From an uncultured Campylobacter sp. (GTDB lineage Bacteria > Campylobacterota > Campylobacteria > Campylobacterales > Campylobacteraceae), in NCBI RefSeq assembly GCF_938030815.1, contig NZ_CALHII010000274.1, positions 1 through 10,559 on the forward strand: DNA of 10,559 nt, in the 5' to 3' direction. The translations under genes were made by a program, and so were the position numbers. Numbering within the stretch: position 1 is the first letter of the stretch; each line of letters opens with the position of its first letter. Below the pieces are notes generated by a model. That model was given only the letters and a program-made list of their open reading frames with translations. It made no database searches and was not told the DNA's origin. Positions 5,617 through 10,559 of the stretch are shown one piece after another.

Positions 5617-7038
5617 TCAGCCCAGCTTCTGTTTCAGAAGCTCGTTTACCTTAGCAGGATTAAACGCGCCCTTGCCCTCTTTCATCACTTGACCTACGAA
5701 GAAGCCGAATAGTTTGTCCTTGCCGCCGCGGTAGTCCGCAACCTTCTCCTCGTTCGCGCTCATCACGCGCGCTATGATCTCCAAAATCGCGCCGTCGTCG
5801 CTTACCTGCCTCAAGCCAAGCTTGTCGATGACCGAGCTTACAGCCTCGTCGTGCTCCATTAGATAATCAAGCACCTCTTTGGCGGCCTTTTGAGACACTG
5901 CGCCGCCTTCGATCGCGCTTAAAAGCTCATTCATCTTCGCGCTGTTTACTGGCGAGTCCTCGATCGTAACGCCGTTTTTAAGCCTGCCCGCAAGCTCGAC
6001 GGTAAGCCAGCTGACACAAAGTTTTGGCTCATGCCCCGCCGCGATTAGATCCTCAAAAAATCGCGCGTTTTCGTAGGTCGAGATTATAATCTCAGCGTCC
6101 TTTTCTTTAACGCCCAGCTCGCGGACGTAGCGTGCCTTTTTCTGATCGGGTAGCTCGGGGATCTGCTGCGCAGCAGCTAGCATCTCGTCATCCACGATCA
6201 CGGTTAGTAGGTCGGGATCTGGGAAGTAGCGGTACTCGGCGCTGTCTTCTTTGCTGCGCATCGGCTTGGTGATAAGCTTAGCGGTGTCAAAAAGGCGCGT
6301 TTCTTGCACGACCTCTTGCTCATATTTGCCGTCCTGCCACGCTTCGATCTGACGCTCGATCTCAAACTCGATCGCCTTTTGGATAAATTTAAAGGAGTTT
6401 AAATTTTTAATCTCCACGCGCGTGTAGAGCTTTTGCTCGCCTTGCGGGCGGATACTGACGTTTACGTCGCAGCGAAACGAGCCTTCTTGCATGTTCGCGT
6501 CGCTAATATTTAAAAAGCGCAAAATGCTGTGGAGTTTTTTTAGATACGCGACCGCCTCGTCCGCAGAGCGCATATCGGGCTCGCTTACGATCTCCAAAAG
6601 CGGCGTACCGGCGCGGTTTAGATCGACCAGGCTGCGCGAGCTTTCGTGATTATTTTTGCCAGCGTCCTCCTCTAGGTGCGCGCGCGTAATGCCGATGCGC
6701 TTGCTCTGTCCGTCCGCGGCTATGAAAAGCTCGCCGTGCTCGACGATCGGGATCGTCCACTGCGAAATTTGATACGCCTTGGGAAGGTCGGGATAGAAGT
6801 AGTTTTTGCGGTCGAATACCGACTTGCGATTGATCGTCGCATTGACGGCGGTGCCGAAGCTGATGGCTTTTTTAACCGCCTCCTCGTTTAGCACGGGAAG
6901 AGCACCCGGAAGCGCCAGGCAGGTCGGGCAGACGTGAGAATTCGCCTCATCGCCGAAGCTCGTGGGGCAGGAGCAGAAAATTTTGGTTTTGGTATTTAGC
7001 TGGCAGTGTACCTCCAGGCCGATCACGGTTTCAAACAT
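5617..7038 (-). CDS. gatB: Asp/Glu-tRNA amidotransferase subunit B (GatB)
   Basis: A 473-aa cytosolic subunit of GatCAB, which converts misacylated Glu-tRNA(Gln) and Asp-tRNA(Asn) to Gln-tRNA(Gln) and Asn-tRNA(Asn). GatB binds the tRNA and carries the kinase site. The protein starts with MFETVIGLEVHCQL. Cysteines C22, C24, C37 and C40 (FCSCP and CPTCLALPGALP) fit the zinc site of the family. Other marks are RKNYFYPDLPKAYQISQ (from 77), the signature NRAGTPLLEIVSEPD (141-155), RCDVNVSI (189-196), EIKNLNS (209-215) and EYRYFPDPDL (268-277). The C-terminal part, from about 325, is the helical tRNA-binding tail. The length is normal. The ATG at 7038 has AAAGG upstream (minus strand) and no better alternative. 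gatA and gatC are not nearby, so the subunits are encoded apart. A -10-like box lies in the 113-bp gap upstream. Confidence 0.97.
   Translation of the reverse strand: MFETVIGLEVHCQLNTKTKIFCSCPTSFGDEANSHVCPTCLALPGALPVLNEEAVKKAISFGTAVNATINRKSVFDRKNYFYPDLPKAYQISQWTIPIVEHGELFIAADGQSKRIGITRAHLEEDAGKNNHESSRSLVDLNRAGTPLLEIVSEPDMRSADEAVAYLKKLHSILRFLNISDANMQEGSFRCDVNVSIRPQGEQKLYTRVEIKNLNSFKFIQKAIEFEIERQIEAWQDGKYEQEVVQETRLFDTAKLITKPMRSKEDSAEYRYFPDPDLLTVIVDDEMLAAAQQIPELPDQKKARYVRELGVKEKDAEIIISTYENARFFEDLIAAGHEPKLCVSWLTVELAGRLKNGVTIEDSPVNSAKMNELLSAIEGGAVSQKAAKEVLDYLMEHDEAVSSVIDKLGLRQVSDDGAILEIIARVMSANEEKVADYRGGKDKLFGFFVGQVMKEGKGAFNPAKVNELLKQKLG
5624..5642 (-). repeat. Perfect hairpin at the 3' end of gatB
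   Basis: AGCTTCTG and CAGAAGCT are perfect 8-bp arms with a 3-nt loop, inside the last codons of gatB (LLKQKL) just before the stop. There is no U-tract after it, so it is not a standard terminator. It may protect the 3' end of the message or may be a coding coincidence. Confidence 0.4.
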
Positions 7039-7071
7039 AAACTTAACCTTTTAGAATAAAAATTTCGCGTA

Positions 7072-7077
7072 ATTTTA
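7072..7077 (-). promoter_or_regulatory. Probable -10 box of gatB
   Basis: The minus strand reads TTGTAAAAT here; TAAAAT matches TATAAT at 5 of 6 bases. Transcription would start near 7065, leaving a leader of about 27 nt with an AAAGG ribosome binding site. The A/T-rich sequence upstream fits Campylobacter promoters; no -35 box is clear. Confidence 0.35.
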
Positions 7078-7140
7078 CAATTTTTTGCTTTAATACTCGC
7101 TTGTAGCGGCGCACGGCGCGGCTAAATTTTAAAATTTAAT

Positions 7141-7158
7141 CGAATAGATTTCTATTCG
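7141..7158 (-). terminator. Possible hairpin terminator of the atpB unit
   Basis: CGAATAGA and TCTATTCG form a perfect inverted repeat with 2 bases between, or 7-bp arms with a 4-nt loop in RNA. The element contains the stop codon of the small membrane protein. Reading leftwards it is followed by attaaatttt, a weak U-tract. It lies between the atpB unit and gatB, where a terminator is expected. Confidence 0.4.
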
Positions 7159-7376
7159 CCGCCGCTAAGGAGCTTTTCTTTCAAATCGAAAACATCGACC
7201 ATCAAGCAGGTGATGATGACGCAAATCACGCCGGGAGCAGTGCAGATGAAGAGGAATTTTAACCCCAAAAAATAAAATGACGGATAGGCAAAAAAGACGA
7301 ATGCGCCGACGAAGATCAACCCGAACGACGCACCCACGAGGAAGTATAAGAAATTTCGTTTAAAATTAATGCTCAT
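7152..7376 (-). CDS. Small two-helix membrane protein downstream of atpB
   Basis: A 74-aa hydrophobic protein of unknown function. A basic start (MSINFKRN) precedes a first transmembrane segment at about 9-30, then a short polar turn, a second segment at about 37-60, and a charged tail (DVFDLKEKLLSGGE). The ATG at 7376 lies inside the last codons of atpB (11-bp overlap), so it is almost certainly co-transcribed and translationally coupled. No strong ribosome binding site of its own is visible, which fits coupling. From memory, C. jejuni has a small membrane protein gene next to atpB (Cj1203c), so this is probably a conserved partner gene. A role in ATP synthase assembly or ion supply, as for AtpI- or AtpZ-like proteins elsewhere, is only a guess; I see no motif of those families. 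Confidence 0.8.
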   Translation of the reverse strand: MSINFKRNFLYFLVGASFGLIFVGAFVFFAYPSFYFLGLKFLFICTAPGVICVIITCLMVDVFDLKEKLLSGGE

Positions 7377-8046
7377 CGACGATCACGGCGCCCGCTAGAT
7401 AAACGTAGCTTAAAACCATGAAAATAAAAGTCTGCAAAATCGCCATAAAAGTAAGCAGCGCAAACGGTACCATCGGTATTAACGCAGGAGCGAGAGTAAG
7501 CATAACAAGAAGGAAGGTATCGTCGCCTTTGATGTTTCCAAAAAGTCGGAACGAAAGCGATACGACGCGCGAAAAATGCGAGACGATCTCTATGACGAAC
7601 ATAAACGGAGCTAGGATTTTCACCGGCCCCATAAAGTGCTTTAGATAGTTGATCACGCCGTGCTCGCGAACGCCCTCAAAATGGTAGTACAACCAAACGC
7701 AAAGCGTAAGCGAAAGGGTTAAATTTAAACTCGCGCTAGGCGACTCAAAGCCCGGCACCAAGCCGATAACGTTACTAAAAAATATCACAAATCCCAATGT
7801 TGCGATTAGCGGAAGATATTTTTTAGCTTGTTCCTCGCTACCCATCGCGTCCTTACCGATCGTTAGCACGCCGCTTAGGTAGGCTTCGGCGATATTTTGC
7901 ATGCCATGTGGCACAAGCTGAAGCGAGCGAGTGGAGCAAAGCGCGACGGCTACGATGATAGCGACGACCAAAAAGAAGTAAAAAAGGTAGATAAAAGTGT
8001 GGTCGTAAGAAATTAAACCGCCGAAAAGGAAGATGTCTTTTAGCAT
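7366..8046 (-). CDS. atpB: ATP synthase F0 subunit a
   Basis: A 226-aa inner-membrane protein that forms the stator half-channels carrying protons past the c-ring of F1F0 ATP synthase. It has about five to six hydrophobic segments. SNVIGLVPGFESPSASLN (91-108) and SLSFRLFGNIKGDD (163-176) are the family landmarks; R167 aligns with the essential arginine aR210 of E. coli. The ending, YVYLAGAVIVDEH, is typical of epsilonproteobacterial a subunits as I remember them. The length fits that group, shorter than the 271 aa of E. coli. The ATG at 8046 has AAGGG just upstream on the minus strand. atpB is separate from the other atp genes here, as is usual in Campylobacter. It is followed by the overlapping small membrane protein gene, and it diverges from hrcA. 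Confidence 0.97.
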   Translation of the reverse strand: MLKDIFLFGGLISYDHTFIYLFYFFLVVAIIVAVALCSTRSLQLVPHGMQNIAEAYLSGVLTIGKDAMGSEEQAKKYLPLIATLGFVIFFSNVIGLVPGFESPSASLNLTLSLTLCVWLYYHFEGVREHGVINYLKHFMGPVKILAPFMFVIEIVSHFSRVVSLSFRLFGNIKGDDTFLLVMLTLAPALIPMVPFALLTFMAILQTFIFMVLSYVYLAGAVIVDEH

Positions 8047-8077
8047 AAAAACCCTTGATCGTTGAAATTTGTGGCGT

Positions 8078-8083
8078 ATTTTA
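8078..8083 (-). promoter_or_regulatory. Probable -10 box of atpB
   Basis: The minus strand reads GTGTAAAAT, with TAAAAT matching the -10 consensus at 5 of 6. The same TGTAAAAT word precedes gatB. Transcription would start near 8071, giving a leader of about 25 nt that contains the AAGGG ribosome binding site. Confidence 0.4.
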
Positions 8084-8418
8084 CACTTCTATTCGTTAAA
8101 GTATATTTAAATTTACGCTAGCGAGTGAAATTTTGAGCTTTACGAATTCTTGCACCGCTTACTTGCCTAGCACTTTCGTCTAGCTTGCGCGCCATTTCGG
8201 CGGGAATTTTGCGTTTTTTTGGCATTTAGCTCCACATTTTCAGCAAATGACAAAATTTTTGCTAGTAAGCACGAAATTTGCGGCTACACTGCCAATTCGC
8301 TATTTTTGCAAAAATATAATTTATCTAGCATACGACGAAGCTCTAAGCCGGCTGGCGGTAAAATTTACGTTTACGAATACGAAAAATACGATAAAATTTA
8401 CCACAACGGCGCCATGGC

Positions 8419-8459
8419 GAATTCCAAGAATTCCAAGAATTCCAAGAATTCCAAGAATT
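8419..8459. repeat. 9-bp tandem repeat, 4.5 copies
   Basis: The unit GAATTCCAA is repeated perfectly four times (8419-8454) and followed by GAATT. It lies about 85 bp upstream of the hrcA -35 box. Each unit is three codons long, so copy changes would keep frame if it were translated (N-S-K or R-I-P repeats), but no gene here is supported. Confidence 0.85.
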
Positions 8460-8540
8460 ACGCTCACCTCAAAAATCATAATTAAAATTTAGCAAACTCA
8501 GGACTTGATTGCTAAAATTTTATAAAATTTATATAAAAAC

Positions 8541-8561
8541 CTTGACATATTGCCACTCAAT
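8541..8561 (+). promoter_or_regulatory. HAIR-like HspR operator
   Basis: CTTGACA-N7-ACTCAAT matches the HspR operator consensus CTTGAGT-N7-ACTCAAG at 11 of 14 positions with the exact 7-nt spacing. It overlaps the -35 box of the hrcA promoter, a position suited to repression. HspR acts with HrcA on this operon in Helicobacter and C. jejuni. No hspR gene is in the window, so binding is inferred. Confidence 0.5.
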
Positions 8562-8571
8562 GTTGTATAAT
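8542..8571 (+). promoter_or_regulatory. Sigma-70 promoter of hrcA-grpE-dnaK
   Basis: TTGACA (8542-8547) and TATAAT (8566-8571) both match the consensus perfectly, with an 18-bp spacer. The start would be near 8578. Campylobacter housekeeping promoters usually lack a recognisable -35 box, so this is an unusually complete promoter. Strong intrinsic activity held down by repressors is typical of heat-shock operons. Confidence 0.85.
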
Positions 8572-8572
8572 A

Positions 8573-8599
8573 CTGGCAATCTTACCGAAAGAGTGCTAA
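8573..8599 (+). promoter_or_regulatory. CIRCE operator for HrcA, degenerate left arm
   Basis: The right arm GAGTGCTAA (8591-8599) is a perfect CIRCE half. Nine bases upstream, CTGGCAATC (8573-8581) matches the left consensus TTAGCACTC at 6 of 9. The element covers the expected transcription start and reaches to 2 nt before the chosen hrcA start codon, so bound HrcA would block initiation of its own operon. Confidence 0.8.
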
Positions 8600-8601
8600 A
8601 A

Positions 8602-9390
8602 GTGAAAACGAATAAACGCGATATGATCCTAGAATCCATCATTTCCGCCTATCTCGATAGCAACACCCCGATCGGATCTTCCGAGCTGGGTGAGCGTATG
8701 GGCGTAGCAATGTCCGCGTCTAGCATTCGAATTTATTTTAAGCGCTTAAGCGACGAGGGGGCTTTGACGCAGCTTCATGTAAGCGGTGGTAGAATTCCGA
8801 CGGTTGCGACGATGCAGGATTACTGGCGCGCTAGACTTAGCTTCGACGATGAGTTAAAAATAGACGATGCTCGCGAGCTAGAAGCGGTGCTTGAGGATTT
8901 TGAAATTTACTGTATGATTTTCAACGCCGAAAACGAAGCCCTAAGCGAAGTCATCAATCACGATGATCGTTTCATAATCCTTACATTTAGAACGGATGAG
9001 ATTATCTTAAAATACGATTTTAGAGTTTTTAAATTCCTATCAAATTTAATAGGAATTTCACTCGGAGATTTGGAGCTAGCTTCGATGCAGATCGGTCTAC
9101 GCGAGCTTAGCACCAAAATTAAAGAGCTAAAAAATTCTAAAATCGAATTTCTTTGTAACGAGGTCGTAGCGTATAAAATTTTCAAAGACGAGCGGTTTAA
9201 AATTTTACTCAACCCCTCGATCGCCGTAAATTTTACGAAAAATTTGATCTTCGCACCCTACTTCGAGCACGGATTTATGGGGATCAAACGCCCCGTAAAA
9301 TTTGAAGGCGAGGACGCTACGATGATCTGCGCAGGCAGCGTTTACGAGAATTACGAGAAATTTTTTAACTACGCTAAAGGAGTAGCATGA
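8602..9390 (+). CDS. hrcA: Heat-inducible transcription repressor HrcA
   Basis: A 262-aa DNA-binding repressor of class I heat-shock genes, which binds CIRCE and depends on chaperones for activity. The N-terminal winged helix is at about 1-75: RDMILESIISAYLDSNTPIGSSEL, written here only to NTPIGS (21-26), then SASSIRIYFKRLSDEGALTQ and the wing end SGGRIPT (61-67). The rest is the poorly conserved dimerisation and GAF-like part. The protein is short, as in other Campylobacter and Helicobacter (about 260-275 aa, against about 340 in Bacillus). I chose the GTG at 8602: AAAGAG lies 8 nt upstream, and the longer frame from 8509 begins upstream of the promoter. A GTG at 8593 or ATG at 8623 are alternatives. 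It is the first gene of the operon and overlaps grpE by 4 bp (ATGA). Confidence 0.93.
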   Translation: MKTNKRDMILESIISAYLDSNTPIGSSELGERMGVAMSASSIRIYFKRLSDEGALTQLHVSGGRIPTVATMQDYWRARLSFDDELKIDDARELEAVLEDFEIYCMIFNAENEALSEVINHDDRFIILTFRTDEIILKYDFRVFKFLSNLIGISLGDLELASMQIGLRELSTKIKELKNSKIEFLCNEVVAYKIFKDERFKILLNPSIAVNFTKNLIFAPYFEHGFMGIKRPVKFEGEDATMICAGSVYENYEKFFNYAKGVA

Positions 9391-9962
9391 GCCATAAATT
9401 TAAAGAGCACGGCGATAAAAACGCAGCGTGCGATAGTGAAGAAAAAGAGGTTTGCGAGCAGTGCGCGTCAGAGGCGAGCGAGCCGCAAGAGGCGCAGACA
9501 TGCGACGATACCGACGCGCAGATACAAAAGCTTCAAAACGAGCTGAGTGAGATCACTGATAAATTTTACCGCGCCAATGCGGATTTTGAAAATCTCAAAA
9601 AACGTTTGGAAAAAGAAAAAGATAGCGCTGTTGCTTACGCTAGCGAGAACTTTGCGAAGGATCTGCTGCCGATAATCGACGCGCTTGAGGAGGCCGCCAA
9701 AATTGATGTGGAAGGTAATGAGCTTGCGGATAAAATCGAAGTCGGCGTAAAACAATGTCTAAGCCTTTTTACAAAGACTTTTGAAAAATACGGTATCGTG
9801 CCGATAGCGACGGATGCGGGATTTGATCCTAGCGTGCATAACGCTATTTCGATGATTGAAGCCGAAGGTGCTAAAAAAGGCGATATCGTTCAAGTATATC
9901 AAAAAGGCTATATGTATAAGCAGCGCGTTTTACGCGCCGCTATGGTAGTAGTGGCGAAATAA
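9387..9962 (+). CDS. grpE: Nucleotide exchange factor GrpE
   Basis: A 191-aa cytosolic cochaperone that releases ADP from DnaK and so drives the Hsp70 cycle; it works as a dimer. An acidic, disordered tail (about 1-42) is followed by a long coiled-coil helix (about 43-85, IQKLQNELSEITDKFYRANADFENLKKRLEKEK region), a helical bundle, and the C-terminal beta domain with the signature region GFDPSVHNAISMIE (145-158) to VYQKGYMYKQRVLRAAMV (170-187). The length is normal. The ATG at 9387 overlaps the hrcA stop (ATGA) and has a strong AAAGGAG, so the two are coupled. The tail has four cysteines (C15, C23, C26, C39), which is odd for GrpE. dnaK follows after 44 bp. Confidence 0.96.
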   Translation: MSHKFKEHGDKNAACDSEEKEVCEQCASEASEPQEAQTCDDTDAQIQKLQNELSEITDKFYRANADFENLKKRLEKEKDSAVAYASENFAKDLLPIIDALEEAAKIDVEGNELADKIEVGVKQCLSLFTKTFEKYGIVPIATDAGFDPSVHNAISMIEAEGAKKGDIVQVYQKGYMYKQRVLRAAMVVVAK

Positions 9963-10006
9963 TCGCTCAAATTTTAAAATTTTAAATTCAACACAAAGGA
10001 TAAAAA

Positions 10007-10559
10007 ATGGCAAAAGTCATAGGCATCGACCTAGGAACAACAAACTCGTGCGTAAGCATATTCGAACGCGGCGAGAGCAAGATCATACCGAATAAAGAGG
10101 GCAAAAACACCACTCCGTCGGTAGTCGCTTTCACCGACAAAGGCGAGGTTTTAGTAGGCGACAGCGCCAAGCGCCAAGCAGTCACTAACCCGGAAAAGAC
10201 GATCTACTCGATCAAGCGCATAATGGGTCTTATGATGAATGAGAAAAACGCGCAGGAAGCCAAAAAGCGCCTACCGTATAAGATCATCGACCGAAATGGC
10301 GCGTGCGCGGTAGAGATCGCGGGCAAGGTTTATACACCGCAAGAAATTTCAGCCAAGGTGCTAATCAAGCTAAAAGAGGACGCCGAGGCGTTTTTGGGTG
10401 AGCCCGTCGTAGATGCGGTTATAACCGTACCTGCGTATTTCAACGATAGCCAAAGAAAGGCGACGAAAGAAGCAGGAACAATCGCGGGCCTAAACGTGCT
10501 TCGCATCATCAACGAGCCGACCGCAGCGGCGCTTGCGTATGGACTGGATAAAAAAGAAT
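10007..10559 (+). CDS. dnaK: Chaperone DnaK (Hsp70), N-terminal part, cut by window edge
   Basis: The first 184 codons of the ATP-dependent Hsp70 chaperone; the frame is open to the right edge, so about 440 residues are missing. The visible part is the first lobes of the actin-like ATPase domain. The Hsp70 signature IDLGTTNS (7-14) is the phosphate-binding loop. K70 in SIKRIMG aligns with the catalytic K70 of E. coli DnaK. VVDAVITVPAYFNDSQRKA (134-152) and NEPTAAALAYG (169-179) are further family motifs. The ATG at 10007 has AAAGGA 8 nt upstream and gives the standard MAKVIGIDLG start. It is the third gene of the hrcA-grpE-dnaK operon, 44 bp after grpE. The gap contains an AAATTTTAAAATTT palindrome but no clear promoter, so it is probably driven from the hrcA promoter. 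Confidence 0.98.
   Translation, partial: MAKVIGIDLGTTNSCVSIFERGESKIIPNKEGKNTTPSVVAFTDKGEVLVGDSAKRQAVTNPEKTIYSIKRIMGLMMNEKNAQEAKKRLPYKIIDRNGACAVEIAGKVYTPQEISAKVLIKLKEDAEAFLGEPVVDAVITVPAYFNDSQRKATKEAGTIAGLNVLRIINEPTAAALAYGLDKKE

Larger units (their letters stand above)
8047..8601. other. Divergent intergenic region atpB / hrcA
   Basis: About 550 bp. It contains the atpB promoter at the left, the 9-bp tandem repeat (8419-8459), and the hrcA control region (8541-8599) at the right. Overlapping plus frames starting at 8219 (TTG) and 8247 (ATG) run through the tandem repeat. Neither has a ribosome binding site and they cannot easily both be real. A TATAAT at 8315-8320 on the plus strand has no good partner box. 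Otherwise the sequence is AT-rich with frequent AAATTT words. Confidence 0.6.

Noticed and set aside
8163..8190. Second CIRCE-like site (tagcact) near 8170
   Set aside because: Only one half matches; no right arm at the required 9-nt spacing.
8219..8492. Two overlapping plus frames through the 9-bp tandem repeat
   Set aside because: No ribosome binding site for either; they overlap in different frames and the sequence is low complexity.
8509..8601. N-terminal extension of HrcA to a TTG at 8509
   Set aside because: It would place the promoter and CIRCE inside the gene, upstream of the expected transcript start.

Overview
The window looks like chromosomal DNA from a Campylobacter, probably one of the higher-GC, mostly oral species (gracilis, rectus, showae or curvus type). 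I infer this from four things: the Campylobacter-like ATP synthase a subunit and short HrcA, the hrcA-grpE-dnaK operon, the gpsA / gatB / small membrane protein / atpB order that I remember from C. jejuni, and the very frequent word AAATTT in and between genes. No phage, plasmid, IS, CRISPR, rRNA or tRNA gene is visible.

Layout. Positions 1-260 hold nothing I can support. On the minus strand, reading leftwards from about 8046 to 261, lie atpB (8046-7366), a 74-aa two-helix membrane protein overlapping it by 11 bp (7376-7152), gatB (7038-5617), gpsA (4624-3734), a uracil permease of the UraA type (3123-1882) and a membrane-anchored DKNYY-like repeat protein (1709-261). On the plus strand, diverging from atpB, is the heat-shock operon hrcA (8602-9390), grpE (9387-9962) and dnaK (10007 to beyond the right edge).

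Functions. atpB makes the proton channel of ATP synthase. gatB supplies the amidotransferase subunit that makes Gln-tRNA and Asn-tRNA. gpsA makes glycerol-3-phosphate for phospholipid. uraA imports uracil. HrcA, GrpE and DnaK form the self-regulated Hsp70 chaperone unit. The minus-strand genes are mostly separate transcription units rather than one pathway.

Three long non-coding stretches are unusual for a compact genome: about 610 bp upstream of uraA (3124-3733), about 990 bp between gpsA and gatB (4625-5616), and about 550 bp between atpB and hrcA (8047-8601). The first holds a nested palindrome in the uraA leader and a 25-bp dispersed repeat. The second holds an orphan consensus promoter and a degenerate AT-rich array. 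The third holds a 9-bp tandem repeat and the best regulatory region in the window: a perfect TTGACA/TATAAT promoter whose -35 box lies in an HspR-type (HAIR) inverted repeat and whose start point lies in a CIRCE (HrcA) operator. I see no clearly new system; the regulatory and non-coding structures are the most interesting content.
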